The notes: generated by a model from the sequence alone, not told the origin. A DNA stretch of 64,000 nt from Pilibacter termitis (GCF_900167335.1 NZ_FUXI01000003.1:83791-147790), one strand, 5' to 3'. Positions 26,368 through 35,754 are shown, numbered from the stretch's first letter. Translations and numbers: made by a program.

Positions 26368-26438
26368 TTATTTTGAAAACATTTCCAGCGAAAAAGCTAT
26401 TATTTTGAAAACATTTCCAGCGTGAAAGAGATTATACT
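26368..26438 (+). promoter_or_regulatory. Duplicated operator-like site before the PTS operon
   Basis: The 23-base segment beginning TTATTTTGAAAACATTTCC and ending AGCG occurs twice without change (26368-26390 and 26400-26422), exactly 32 bases apart, that is three helical turns. A -10-like TATACT follows at 26433. The core TGAAAACATTTCCA is also near the CcpA cre consensus. The sites should bind the RpiR regulator, CcpA or both. Confidence 0.65.
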
Positions 26439-26486
26439 AGGCATATAGAAATACAACAAATACATTTGTAGAAGGGAGAGAAGGTT

Positions 26487-26927
26487 ATGCTTTCTGCATT
26501 ACTTACAGGGCATGCACAATTTGCAGGTGGGCTATATTCGGCACTTGCAATGATTGCAGGAGAACAGGAAAACTTTGAAGTCCAGCTGTTTGAGGAAAAT
26601 ATGAGCATGGATGCGTTCAAAGAAAATGTTGCCCAAAAAATCCAAGCACTTTCAAATGGAGGTGAGAATGAAGTTTTTATTTTTACAGATTTAAAAGGAG
26701 GAACTCCTTTTAATGTGGCAATGCTTGAGACGTTTGAGTGTGAAAATGCGTATGTTTACGCAGGGACAAATCTTCCGATGTTGCTTGAATTTTGTGGCTG
26801 TCGCATGATGAAATTGCCGTCAGATGAAGTGGAAAAAATGATTTTGTCTGCTGGTCGAGATGGACTTGTAACACAAAAACTGAGCGTTGCAGCGGAAGAA
26901 GAGGATGACGAAAGCGAGGGTATTTAA
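26487..26927 (+). CDS. agaF: PTS mannose/sorbose-family EIIA component
   Basis: This 146-residue EIIA has the family start LTGHAQFAGGLYSAL, where His9 accepts phosphate from HPr, and the later FTDLKGGTPFN block. It is the first gene of the operon, behind AGAAGGGAGAG. It passes phosphate to the EIIB at 27875. The best substrate guess is N-acetylgalactosamine or a related amino sugar, from the agaS and nagA genes downstream. Confidence 0.9.
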   Translation: MLSALLTGHAQFAGGLYSALAMIAGEQENFEVQLFEENMSMDAFKENVAQKIQALSNGGENEVFIFTDLKGGTPFNVAMLETFECENAYVYAGTNLPMLLEFCGCRMMKLPSDEVEKMILSAGRDGLVTQKLSVAAEEEDDESEGI

Positions 26928-26928
26928 T

Positions 26929-27210
26929 ATGAAAATTGAGCTGATTTTAAACAGTGCGATCGCTTTACTCATTTTGGTTTTGCTGACGATTACGCTTTAT
27001 AGCTTGGTTAGCATGAAACGACTCAAGGCACGTCAAAAAGAAATCGCAGCACTTCATAAAAATTTGGCGATTGGTCAAAGAATTATGTTTAGCGGTGGTT
27101 TGATTGGCTTTGTCGCAAGTATTCAAAAAGACTTTGTCTTTGTAGACATTGGAGGTGGTGTAAAACTTGAAATTTCTCGCTACGCAATAACAGAAATTCT
27201 ACCAAACTAA
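26929..27210 (+). CDS. yajC: YajC-family protein inside the PTS operon
   Basis: ATG 26929 follows the EIIA stop by one base, with GAGGG upstream. The 93-residue product has one membrane helix (about 5-27) and the YajC core: IAIGQRIMFSGGLIGFVAS-like GQRIMFSGG, then FVFVDIGGGVKLEISRYAI. YajC normally belongs to the SecDF complex. A paralogue next to mannose-family PTS genes is known from glycosaminoglycan and amino-sugar loci of streptococci, so it probably serves this transporter. Confidence 0.88.
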   Translation: MKIELILNSAIALLILVLLTITLYSLVSMKRLKARQKEIAALHKNLAIGQRIMFSGGLIGFVASIQKDFVFVDIGGGVKLEISRYAITEILPN

Positions 27211-27233
27211 ATCACAGCACGTTGTAGCTGTAA

Positions 27234-27858
27234 AAAGAAAAGCAGAGAGGGGCAACTCAGGAGTTGCTCGTAGTGAGCCACAGCATTTACTTGCTGGAAA
27301 CGAAGTTTCAAGTAGCATTTCGAACAACGCCCCAACTCCTGCCCCTCGTAGCTAGACAAAAAGAAAAGCGGAGAGGGGAGCTCAGGAGTTGGTCGTAGTG
27401 AGCCACAGCATTTACTTGCTGGAAACGAAGTTTCAAGTAGCATTTCGAACAACGCCCCAACTCCTGCCCCTCGTAGCTAGACAAAAAGAAAAGCGGAGAG
27501 GGGAGCTCAGGAGTTGGTCGTAGTGAGCCACAGCATTTACTTGCTGGAGATGCAGTTTCAAGTAGCCTTGCGAACAACGACTAAACTCCTGCCCTCATAG
27601 CTAGACAAAAAGAAAAGCGGAGAGGGGAGCTCAGGAGTTTGTCGTAGTGAGCCACAGCATTTACTTGCTGGAAACGAAGTTTCCAGTGCTGTTGCGAACA
27701 ACGCCCCAACTCCTGCCCCTCGTAGCTAGACAAAAAGAAAAGCGGAGAGGGGCGGTCAGGAGTTGGGCGTAGTGAGCCACAGCATTTACTTGCTGGAAAC
27801 GAAGTTTCCAGTGCTGTTGCGAACAACGCCCCAACTCCTGCCCCTCGTAGCTAGACAA
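27234..27858 (+). repeat. Palindromic repeat family R1, five tandem copies
   Basis: Five copies of a unit of about 124 bases run from AAAGAAAAGCGGAGAGGGG to CCCCTCGTAGCTAGACA. Each unit folds on itself: an outer stem around CAGGAGTTGG/CCAACTCCTG and an inner stem such as CTGGAAAC/GTTTCCAG. The array separates yajC from EIIB. The last unit ends just before the EIIB ribosome site AAGAAAGGA. No gene is contained. Confidence 0.9.
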
Positions 27859-27874
27859 GAAAGGAATAAGAAAT

Positions 27875-28351
27875 ATGCCAAACATTTTACTTACACGTAT
27901 TGACAATCGATTAATTCATGGACAGGTGGCAACCCAATGGACAGGGTCAATCGGTGCAAATCTTTTGCTTGTAGCAAATGATGACGTAGCAGGAAATAAG
28001 TTGCGTCAAGGAATGATGGATATGGCGGCACCAACAGGGGTAGCAACACGGTACTTCACATTGCAAAAAACGATTGATATTATCGAAAAAGCAAATGAAA
28101 AACAAAAAATCTTTATCATTTGTGAAACGCCCTTAGATGTCCTAACGCTTGTGAAAGGTGGCGTGCCAATCAAAAAAGTTAACATTGGAAATATGCACAT
28201 GAGCGAGGGCAAACGGCAAGTAGCCACCACCATTGCAGTAGACGAAAAAGACGTGCAAGCATTCAAAGAATTGCAAGAACTGGGTGTAGAGCTACAAATT
28301 CAACGTGTGCCGTCTATCGCAGAAGAAGATGTAAACAAATTGTTTTCATAA
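27875..28351 (+). CDS. agaB: PTS mannose/sorbose-family EIIB component
   Basis: The 158-residue EIIB starts NILLTRIDNRLIHGQVATQW; the His in RLIHGQV (about residue 16) carries phosphate. Further family blocks are LLVANDDVAGN and VKKVNIGNMHMSEGK. It phosphorylates the incoming sugar on the EIIC/EIID complex. A small hairpin (TTGAC...GTCAA, 28400-28428) lies between this gene and EIIC. Confidence 0.93.
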   Translation: MPNILLTRIDNRLIHGQVATQWTGSIGANLLLVANDDVAGNKLRQGMMDMAAPTGVATRYFTLQKTIDIIEKANEKQKIFIICETPLDVLTLVKGGVPIKKVNIGNMHMSEGKRQVATTIAVDEKDVQAFKELQELGVELQIQRVPSIAEEDVNKLFS

Positions 28352-28452
28352 GGAAGTTCGGGGTAGGAACAAGAATGGTTGTAAAGTTGGTAGTAATACT
28401 TGACAGAGAGTGAAAATTCTCTAGTCAATAAAAAAATATAGGAGGCTAAATC

Positions 28453-29253
28453 ATGCACGCATCTATTATTCAGATTGTACTGGTTTTTATTTTCACATTC
28501 ATTTGTGCAATTGACCAGTTCAGTTTCTTAGAATCATTGTATCAACCGATTGTAACTGGTTGTGTTATTGGACTTATTCTTGGCGATTTGAAAACAGGTC
28601 TAATCGTTGGAGGTACGTATCAGCTGATGACAATTGGGAATATGCCAGTAGGGGGTGCTCAACCACCGAATGCTGTAATTGGAGGCATTATGGCAGCGAT
28701 TCTTGCCATTAGTCTAAAGTTAGAGCCTACTGCAGCGGTAGCCACCGCCATTCCGTTCTCATTGCTCGGTCAATATGCAGTAACCCTTATTTTTACCATT
28801 ATGTCACCTGTAATGAGTAAAGCAGATACTTGTGCAGAAAATGCAGATTATAAAGGGATTGAACGGATAAACTATGGAGCCATGGCGGCTCTCGGGGCAA
28901 TATTTGCTGTTATCGTTACGCTTTTCTTCATTGGAGGAAGTCAATTTGGACAAACGGTTGTAAGTGCTATTCCAGAATGGCTCATGAAAGGGTTAGGAGC
29001 AGCAGGAGGCATGATGCGTTATGTCGGTTTTGCCATTTTGATTAAAGTAATGGTTTCACGTGACCTTTGGGGATTTTTCTTCTGTGGATTTGCTTTAGCA
29101 GCTGTAATGGCATCTATCGAATCCTTAAGTGGTCCAGCCTTAATTCTTTTGGCGTTTATCGGTTTCGCTCTTGCGTTCTGGGATTTCCAAATGCAAACTA
29201 AATTAAAAACAGCAGAATCTACAAATGATGGAGGTTATGAAGATGGCATATAA
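28453..29253 (+). CDS. agaC: PTS mannose/sorbose-family EIIC component
   Basis: The 266-residue membrane protein has the EII-Sor pattern: ITGCVIGLILGDLKTGL-like start, GGTYQLMTIGNMPVGGAQPPNAVIGG, then several membrane helices up to about residue 250. It forms the sugar channel with EIID. Its end overlaps the EIID start by 11 bases. Confidence 0.94.
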   Translation: MHASIIQIVLVFIFTFICAIDQFSFLESLYQPIVTGCVIGLILGDLKTGLIVGGTYQLMTIGNMPVGGAQPPNAVIGGIMAAILAISLKLEPTAAVATAIPFSLLGQYAVTLIFTIMSPVMSKADTCAENADYKGIERINYGAMAALGAIFAVIVTLFFIGGSQFGQTVVSAIPEWLMKGLGAAGGMMRYVGFAILIKVMVSRDLWGFFFCGFALAAVMASIESLSGPALILLAFIGFALAFWDFQMQTKLKTAESTNDGGYEDGI

Positions 29254-30256
29254 TATTCCAGACAACTATAAAAATTCAACGCCAGCAGAGCCTCTTGATA
29301 AAAAAACATTGAACCAAATGGTTTGGCGTTCACTTTTCTTGCAAGGTTCGTTTAACTACGAACGTATGCAGGCAGGTGGTTGGCTCTACTCTATTTTACC
29401 GGGACTTCGAAAAATTCATAAGGATAAAGACGATTTAGCGGCATCTATGAGCCACAACTTAGAGTTTTTCAACACTCATCCATTCTTAGTAACTTTTGTA
29501 ATGGGGATTGTGTTATCACTTGAACAAGGGAAAGCAGATATTCCGACTATCCGTGCAGTGCGTGTGGCGGCAATGGGGCCATTAGGTGGAATTGGCGATG
29601 CACTTTTCTGGTTTACACTTGTACCGATTGTTGCTGGGATTACGTCCAATATGGCAATTAGTGGCAGTATAGCAGCACCATTTATCTTCCTTATCGTGTT
29701 CAATGCGGCACAATTTGCGATTCGTTTCTTCTTGATGAAATGGTCTTATCGCTTAGGTATGGATGCAATTGGGATTTTGACGGAAAATGCAAAAGAATTT
29801 ACACGTGCAGCCAGTATTTTGGGTATTTTTATCGTAGGTTCACTTACTTGTGTTTACGGAGCAACAAAAGTAAACATTCAAATTCCGAATGGAACAACAA
29901 ACGAAGTTCGTCAAATTACAACCGTTGTGCCAACAGAAGATGTAGATAAATATGCAGATATGCTCTATAAAGACGGCAAGGAAAGCGAAGGACTTCAGGA
30001 CAATGCAGCGATTACAGATTTGAAAAATGGCAGTTCAGAAATTACTATGAACCAAAATGAAACAAAACCTGTAACGATTGACATTCAGAAAATTTTAGAT
30101 GGTATTTTACCGTCTATCATTCCGCTCGGTATGACGCTATTGCTTTACTTCTTACTTGCAAAATTCAAATGGACGCCAATCAAATGTATTGCACTTCTTT
30201 TGGTTATTGGTCTAATTGGAAGTGGCTTTGGCATTTGGCCGAATATCTGGCCTTAA
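29243..30256 (+). CDS. agaD: PTS mannose/sorbose-family EIID component with an extra loop
   Basis: ATG 29243 is chosen because GGAGG precedes it. The 337-residue protein begins LDKKTLNQMVWRSLFLQGSFNYERMQ and continues GLRKIHKDKDDLAASMSHNLEFFNTHPF, typical of EIID. Family members usually have about 270-300 residues. Here a polar stretch (about 205-280, NIQIPNGTTNEV through NQNETKPV) is inserted before the last helices and would lie on one membrane face. Confidence 0.93.
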   Translation: MAYNIPDNYKNSTPAEPLDKKTLNQMVWRSLFLQGSFNYERMQAGGWLYSILPGLRKIHKDKDDLAASMSHNLEFFNTHPFLVTFVMGIVLSLEQGKADIPTIRAVRVAAMGPLGGIGDALFWFTLVPIVAGITSNMAISGSIAAPFIFLIVFNAAQFAIRFFLMKWSYRLGMDAIGILTENAKEFTRAASILGIFIVGSLTCVYGATKVNIQIPNGTTNEVRQITTVVPTEDVDKYADMLYKDGKESEGLQDNAAITDLKNGSSEITMNQNETKPVTIDIQKILDGILPSIIPLGMTLLLYFLLAKFKWTPIKCIALLLVIGLIGSGFGIWPNIWP

Positions 30257-30387
30257 AGAACTTGTATACGGGCGTGGATAAAAACTTATTCACGCCTGTT
30301 CTTGTAAAAAAAGAAGGAGGTAAGGAGGTTGCGAACAGTTAACACCCTCTTGCCTTTCGTAGATAAAAATATAAGGAGACAAACCAA

Positions 30388-31545
30388 ATGCTAAAATTTA
30401 CAGATGAAGAATTGAAAGACTTGGGTGCGATTATTACCGCAAGGGAAATTTATCAACAGCCAACCTTGTGGCAACAGACACTTGAAGATTATGTAGGAAA
30501 AAAAGGGGAGATTGACAAATTTTTAACTGATTTTCTTGAGAAACATACGTTTGGGCGTATTATTTTTACAGGTGCTGGGACGAGTCAATATGTGGGAGAC
30601 GTGGTGCAAAGAAGTCTACAAAAATCGGGAGATACGAAACATTTCCGCTTTGAAAGCATTGCGACAACCGATATTGTGGCAACACCTGAGACAACACTTG
30701 AAAAAGATACTCCGACGATTTTGATTTCGTTTGCTCGTAGTGGAAATTCTCCAGAAAGTCTCGCAGCAGTGGAATTAGTTGACCAAGTGGTGAGGGATAG
30801 TTATCACATTGTAATGACTTGTGCAAAAGAAGGCAAGTTAGCTAAACAGACAGAAAATCGTCCAAATGCTCTTGTTTTACTTTTGCCAGAGAAATCAAAC
30901 GACCAAGGGTTTGCTATGACAGGCAGTTGCTCGAGTATGATGTTGCTTGCGACACTTGTGTTTTCGACATTTAGCGAGGAGAAGAAAGCCGAACAAGTTG
31001 GCAAAATTATTCAAATTGCACAAGATGTTTTGGATAGAGAAGCAGAAGTGGTTGCTCATTTGCCGAAAGATACGCAGAGGGTGATTTATGTAGGAAGTGG
31101 TCCAGCAGCAGCGTTGACACGTGAGGCACAGCTGAAAATTTTGGAGTTGACCGCAGGAAAAATTGCGACACTCTATGACTCTAGCATGGGCTTGCGACAT
31201 GGTCCGAAATCTTTTATTGACGAGAAAACAGCGGTTTATGTTTATTGTGCAAACGATAACTATACTCGCCAGTATGATTTGGATTTGTATAACGAAGTAA
31301 AAGAAGACGAAATTGCTAATGTTGTTACGCTCATCGGTCAAGGACTAGAGGTTGACGGCTTTGAACTTGGAAGTGAGAAAACATTAGAAGAAGAATTTAT
31401 CGTTTTTCCATTTCTCGTATTTGCTCAAATTATTTCTATTACCGCCTCTGTGATGATAGGAAACACACCAGACACGCCAAGTGCGACAGGAACGGTGAAT
31501 CGTGTGGTGAAAGGTGTTATTATTCACGAGTATGAGGAGAGGTGA
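30388..31545 (+). CDS. agaS: AgaS-type SIS aldose-ketose isomerase / galactosamine-6-phosphate deaminase
   Basis: The 385-residue protein has two SIS domains: FTGAGTSQYVGD at about residue 55 and YVGSGPAAALTREAQLKILELT at about residue 230, then SSMGLRHGPKSFI. AgaS converts galactosamine-6-P to tagatose-6-P and ammonia. Together with the deacetylase, kinase and aldolase downstream it completes the GalNAc route. ATAAGGAGAC precedes the ATG. Confidence 0.93.
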   Translation: MLKFTDEELKDLGAIITAREIYQQPTLWQQTLEDYVGKKGEIDKFLTDFLEKHTFGRIIFTGAGTSQYVGDVVQRSLQKSGDTKHFRFESIATTDIVATPETTLEKDTPTILISFARSGNSPESLAAVELVDQVVRDSYHIVMTCAKEGKLAKQTENRPNALVLLLPEKSNDQGFAMTGSCSSMMLLATLVFSTFSEEKKAEQVGKIIQIAQDVLDREAEVVAHLPKDTQRVIYVGSGPAAALTREAQLKILELTAGKIATLYDSSMGLRHGPKSFIDEKTAVYVYCANDNYTRQYDLDLYNEVKEDEIANVVTLIGQGLEVDGFELGSEKTLEEEFIVFPFLVFAQIISITASVMIGNTPDTPSATGTVNRVVKGVIIHEYEER

Positions 31546-31547
31546 CG

Positions 31548-32702
31548 ATGAAAAAATATATTCTTGCAGATAAATTTTTCTACCCTAATCGTACAAGAGG
31601 GAAAGGGTATCTTGAGATTGTAGATGGTAAATTTGGTAGGTATTTTGAAACTCTACCAGAAGAAAATGCCGAAGTGGTGGATTATAGCGGAAAATGGATT
31701 GCACCGGGTTTGGTAGATACGCATATTCATGGAATGTTAGGCGTAGATGTAATGGATAACAAGCCAGAAGATGTCACGACAATTATGAGTGAGGGCTTGC
31801 TGAAGTGTGGAGTAACTTCCTTTTTACCAACGACATTGACGGGTGATTATGATTTGTTAGAAGAAGTGGCACGTGGAATTGCAGAAAACAAAGAGTTGGC
31901 AACAGGTGCGAAAATTCAAGGTATTTACTTTGAGGGTCCTCATTTTACAGAGGAGCATAAAGGTGCTCAAAATCCTAAGTATTTTGAAAATCCAAGCATT
32001 GAACAGTTTAAAAAATGGCAAAAGGCAGCAGGTGGTTGTATCAAAAAAATCGCCATTGCTCCAGAGCGAGAGGGGGCTAGAGAATATGTGCGTATGTTGA
32101 GTGAGCAAGGAGTTGTAGTAGCTCTTGGACATTCTAATGCGACATACGAACAAGCCGCTGATTGTGTGGATGCTGGAGCGAGTGTTTGGGTGCATACATT
32201 TAACGGAATGCGTGGCATGACACATCGTGAGGCAGGAATGGTGGGAGCGGCGATGACGTTGAAACATACATTTGCGGAGTTGATTTGTGATGGTCATCAC
32301 GTTGAACCTGTTGCGTGCGAGGTGTTAATGGATAAAATTGGCCGTGACCATATTGCGTTGATTACCGATTGTATGCGTGCAGGAGCGATGCCTGATGGTG
32401 AGTATATTTTAGGTGAATTTCCTGTGGTAGTGGCACAAGGAATGGCTCGATTGAAAGAAGGAGCGTCTTTAGCTGGTTCAGTTTTAGAGTTAAAAGATGC
32501 GTTGAAAAATGTTGTTGCGTGGAATTTAGCGACACCAGAAGAAGCAGTTGAAATGGCAAGCCTTATTCCTGCGGTGAGTTGTAAAATTGATGACAAATGC
32601 GGAAAAATTATGGCAGGACGTGACGCAGACTTTATCGTTCTCGACCACGAAATGAACCTATGCGAAACCTACCTTAACGGCATTAGTCGCTATAAAGCAT
32701 AA
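31548..32702 (+). CDS. nagA: N-acetylglucosamine/galactosamine-6-phosphate deacetylase
   Basis: ATG 31548 follows GAGGAGAGGTGACG and the agaS stop by two bases. The 384-residue amidohydrolase shows DTHIHGMLGVDVMD, YFEGPHFTEEHKGA, ALGHSNATYEQA, HTFNGMRGMTHREAGMVGA, CDGHHV and the catalytic ALITDCMRAG. In this operon it most likely removes acetate from GalNAc-6-P, feeding AgaS. Confidence 0.95.
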   Translation: MKKYILADKFFYPNRTRGKGYLEIVDGKFGRYFETLPEENAEVVDYSGKWIAPGLVDTHIHGMLGVDVMDNKPEDVTTIMSEGLLKCGVTSFLPTTLTGDYDLLEEVARGIAENKELATGAKIQGIYFEGPHFTEEHKGAQNPKYFENPSIEQFKKWQKAAGGCIKKIAIAPEREGAREYVRMLSEQGVVVALGHSNATYEQAADCVDAGASVWVHTFNGMRGMTHREAGMVGAAMTLKHTFAELICDGHHVEPVACEVLMDKIGRDHIALITDCMRAGAMPDGEYILGEFPVVVAQGMARLKEGASLAGSVLELKDALKNVVAWNLATPEEAVEMASLIPAVSCKIDDKCGKIMAGRDADFIVLDHEMNLCETYLNGISRYKA

Positions 32703-33010
32703 AAGCGAAGAGGGGCGGTTTGGAGTTTGTCGCAGTGAGCCACAGCATTTATTTACTGGAAACATAGTTTCCAGTGCTGTTGCGAACAGCGACCAAACTC
32801 CTGCCCCTCGTAGCTAGCCACATAAAGGCGAAGAGGGGCGTTTTGGAGTTTGTCGCAGTGAGCCACAGCATTTATTTACTGGAAACATAGTTTCCAGTGC
32901 TGTTGCGAACAGCGACCAAACTCCTGCCCCTCGTAGCTAGACACATAAAAGCGAAGAGGGGCGTTCTGAAGTCTGCAACAGTGAATCACGTCGTTCATTT
33001 ACTTGAAAAG
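32703..33010 (+). repeat. Palindromic repeat family R1, two full and one partial copy
   Basis: Two nearly identical units of about 120 bases (32703-32825, 32826-32945) carry the inner stem CTGGAAAC...GTTTCCAG. A partial third unit stops before the lacC-like ribosome site AAGGAGC. Confidence 0.9.
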
Positions 33011-33030
33011 AAAAACAAGGAGCAAAGAAA

Positions 33031-33963
33031 ATGATTGTAACAGTCACATTGAATCCGTCTGTGGATATTAGTTATCAATTGAAACAATTTCACATGGATA
33101 CGGTCAATCGTGTGGAAAATGTTAGAAAAACAGCAGGTGGCAAGGGGTTAAATGTTACACGTGTCTTGGCACAATTAGGTAGTGCGGTACTCTCTACTGG
33201 ATTTCTCGGTGGCAGTTTGGGTGAAGAAATCATCTCTCAGCTTGATGCGGCAAATATTCCACACGCATTTACCACGACAAAAGCAAATACAAGAAATTGC
33301 ATTGCCATTTTGTGCGAGGGAATGCAAACGGAAATTTTGGAAAAAGGCGAGAGTGTGCAAGAAAAAGAAATGAAACTTTTTCTTGAAAATTTTCATAAGC
33401 TAATAAAAGAAACGGACGTCGTCACGCTTTCTGGTAGTTTGCCAAAAGGTGTACCAGATGATTTTTACAGTCAGTTGATAAAAATTGCACATGGAGACAA
33501 TGTAAAAACAGTACTTGATACATCAGGAGCAAGTTTAAAAGCGGTATTTGCGACTAAAAACTATCCAACCGTTTTGAAACCAAATCATGAGGAAATCGCC
33601 GATTTGCTTGGGGTGGAAGAAACACGTGAAATTCCAAAATTGAAAACGTATCTTTCCAATTCATTATTTGACGAAATCCCGATTATTTTGCTTTCTTTAG
33701 GAGCAAAAGGAGCAATGGTCAAACATGAAGGACGTTTTTACCAAGTGATTATTCCGAAAATCGAAGTGAAAAATCCAGTAGGATCTGGAGATTCTACGGT
33801 AGCAGGAATTGCAGATGCTTTGGCAAAAGGTGAGGACATAGAAACGCTTGCTAAAAAAGCAAATGTCCTTGGTATGTTGAACGCTCAAGAAGAAATAACA
33901 GGTAAGGTCAACTTAGCCAATTATGAAACACTTTATCAGCAATTGGAATGGAAAGAAGTTTAA
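33031..33963 (+). CDS. lacC: Tagatose-6-phosphate kinase / 1-phosphofructokinase family (PfkB)
   Basis: The 310-residue PfkB-type kinase begins MIVTVTLNPSVDISY, carries KTAGGKGLNVTRVLAQLG, and ends its active site with NPVGSGDSTVAGIADAL (catalytic Asp in GSGDS). Family members phosphorylate tagatose-6-P or fructose-1-P. Position between agaS/nagA and a class II aldolase points to tagatose-6-P. Confidence 0.88.
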   Translation: MIVTVTLNPSVDISYQLKQFHMDTVNRVENVRKTAGGKGLNVTRVLAQLGSAVLSTGFLGGSLGEEIISQLDAANIPHAFTTTKANTRNCIAILCEGMQTEILEKGESVQEKEMKLFLENFHKLIKETDVVTLSGSLPKGVPDDFYSQLIKIAHGDNVKTVLDTSGASLKAVFATKNYPTVLKPNHEEIADLLGVEETREIPKLKTYLSNSLFDEIPIILLSLGAKGAMVKHEGRFYQVIIPKIEVKNPVGSGDSTVAGIADALAKGEDIETLAKKANVLGMLNAQEEITGKVNLANYETLYQQLEWKEV

Positions 33964-33986
33964 TATTTAAATATAAGGAGAAAACC

Positions 33987-34832
33987 ATGCTAGTAACCAG
34001 TAAAAAAATGATTTTAACCGCTCAAAAAGGCGGTTATGCCGTAGGGGCATTCAATATTGAAAATATGGAAATGGCGATGGCTGCGATTCAGGCGGCAAAT
34101 GATTTGCACTCGCCAATTATTTTGCAAACGACACCGGGGACGTTGAAATACGCTGATTTGAGTGTGTATTTGGCAAACGTCAAAGCTCTTGCGGAACAAG
34201 TGGAGATTCCCGTGGCGATGCACTTAGATCACGGTTCAAGTTTTGAACTTGCAATGCAGGCACTTCGCACTGGGTACACTTCTATCATGATTGACGGCAG
34301 TCACGAGCCATTTGATCAAAATGCTGAAGTTAGCCGTCGTGTTGCGGACGCCTGTCGTCCGAACAATGTGCCAGTAGAGGCGGAACTTGGAAAAGTGGGT
34401 GGAAAAGAGGATGATTTGGACGGCGGAAGTGGCAATCCTTACACTGTGCCGAGTGAGGCAAAAGAATTTGTCGAACGAACACAAGTGGATTACTTGGCAA
34501 TTGCAATCGGCACGAGTCATGGCATTTACAAAGGGGAGCCAAAACTTGACTTTGACCGTTTGGCTGAAATTCGACAAGTAGTTGATATTCCACTTGTTTT
34601 ACACGGCACAAGCGGTGTGCCAGACGAGCAAGTAAGAAAAGCTATTGCAGGAGGAATTTGTAAAGTAAATTATGCAACAGACCTCAGAATTGCCTATACA
34701 AAAGGAGTACGTGAAACTCTAAAAGATGAAACGGTCATTGACCCTAAAAAATACGGAACACTCGGCATGAAAGAAGTCTATGATTTAGTTTCCGAAAAAA
34801 TCAAAGTATGCGGAAGTGATGGAAAGGCATAA
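33987..34832 (+). CDS. kbaY: Class II tagatose-1,6-bisphosphate aldolase
   Basis: ATG 33987 follows ATAAGGAG. The 281-residue enzyme has class II aldolase blocks: VAMHLDHGSSFE (zinc His), TSIMIDGSHEPFDQN, VEAELGKVGGKEDD, AIGTSHGIYKG and LHGTSGVPDEQVRKA. It splits tagatose-1,6-bisphosphate into glyceraldehyde-3-P and dihydroxyacetone-P, the last step of the pathway. A fructose-bisphosphate aldolase role is the alternative. Confidence 0.9.
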   Translation: MLVTSKKMILTAQKGGYAVGAFNIENMEMAMAAIQAANDLHSPIILQTTPGTLKYADLSVYLANVKALAEQVEIPVAMHLDHGSSFELAMQALRTGYTSIMIDGSHEPFDQNAEVSRRVADACRPNNVPVEAELGKVGGKEDDLDGGSGNPYTVPSEAKEFVERTQVDYLAIAIGTSHGIYKGEPKLDFDRLAEIRQVVDIPLVLHGTSGVPDEQVRKAIAGGICKVNYATDLRIAYTKGVRETLKDETVIDPKKYGTLGMKEVYDLVSEKIKVCGSDGKA

Positions 34833-34865
34833 CATTTGGTTTGTTGTTTGAACTTCCTATTTTGA

Positions 34866-34914
34866 AAAAAGCTACACCCACGCACGACCGTTCACGTGTG
34901 TGGGTGTTTTTTAA
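34866..34914 (+). terminator. Terminator of the amino-sugar operon
   Basis: ACACCCACGCACG and CGTGTGTGGGTGT pair with a short loop, followed by TTTTTT. Confidence 0.88.
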
Positions 34915-34999
34915 TAAGCAGACCTTTATTGAAGTGTTTATACCTTTTTGTGTTATGATAAAAAAACAGATATTTATCTAAAAAATGAGGAGTGGAACA

Positions 35000-35752
35000 A
35001 TGGAAATCAAATTGAACGGTGTTATTGCAAAAAATAGTGTAAAAATAGAACTGGAAAATCAAACGGTGATACAGTTTTCTAAAGATTTACCGAAAGAAAA
35101 GAGAAGTGTTATCCTTTTGTTGAAAGAGAATAGCCCCGTTTTTATAGGTGAAAATCCAGAAAATATCGAGTTTGATAAAGCGGTTAGTATTTTGCCGAAT
35201 TGGGAGTTGGAACCTTGTTATCTTGTGAAGATTCTTTGTGATATAGCTAAGGAAAATGGAATTGTTTTAGAGGAAGATGACACAAAAATTCCCAAAAATC
35301 AGCAAAGAAAAGTCTCAGAAAAGGCAAAACAAGTATGTATGGTGCTTGAAGTTTTTGGTGTGAAATTAGAAAAAGAGAAGAAGAAACCTGCAAAAGCTCA
35401 GCATCGCTGGAGTAAAGAAGTTAGCCAAATTGAATTTTTCATAGATACTTTTGACAGTAGAGCCGTTGTTCTTTGGCAAAAACGCAATGAAATGCTGATA
35501 CGAAAAGGGGCGAAAATGCGAGAAATTCCTCCATTGAACAAGGACGGGAGTGTTGGTTTTGGTGTGAAAATGGCAGAAAAAATTCGTTTTGACAATCAAG
35601 AGAAGTTTTCTAACCTTACAACAAACGAGGATATTGTGCTAAAAAGCGTCAACGAAGTCGGGTTATTTCTTTATTTTGGTGGCACAAATGGTTGGTTGGA
35701 GTTGAAAGATAAAGACGGAAAAACGATTGATGAGTGGACGGTGGTGAAATAG
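35000..35752 (+). CDS. Uncharacterised protein
   Basis: I do not recognise this 250-residue protein. The first third is strand-rich (MEIKLNGVIAKNSVKIELEN), followed by a Lys-rich helical linker (about 90-135) and a mixed C-terminal part with FGGTNGWLELKDKDG. There is no signal peptide or membrane segment. ATG 35000 follows GAGGAGTGG. It stands alone between two terminators, next to a convergent XRE regulator. Confidence 0.65.
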   Translation: MEIKLNGVIAKNSVKIELENQTVIQFSKDLPKEKRSVILLLKENSPVFIGENPENIEFDKAVSILPNWELEPCYLVKILCDIAKENGIVLEEDDTKIPKNQQRKVSEKAKQVCMVLEVFGVKLEKEKKKPAKAQHRWSKEVSQIEFFIDTFDSRAVVLWQKRNEMLIRKGAKMREIPPLNKDGSVGFGVKMAEKIRFDNQEKFSNLTTNEDIVLKSVNEVGLFLYFGGTNGWLELKDKDGKTIDEWTVVK

Positions 35753-35754
35753 TA

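Noticed and set aside
27207..27906. Several minus-strand frames of about 80-90 codons with repeated protein sequence
   Set aside because: They are translations of the tandem R1 repeats, not genes; repetition reflects DNA structure.
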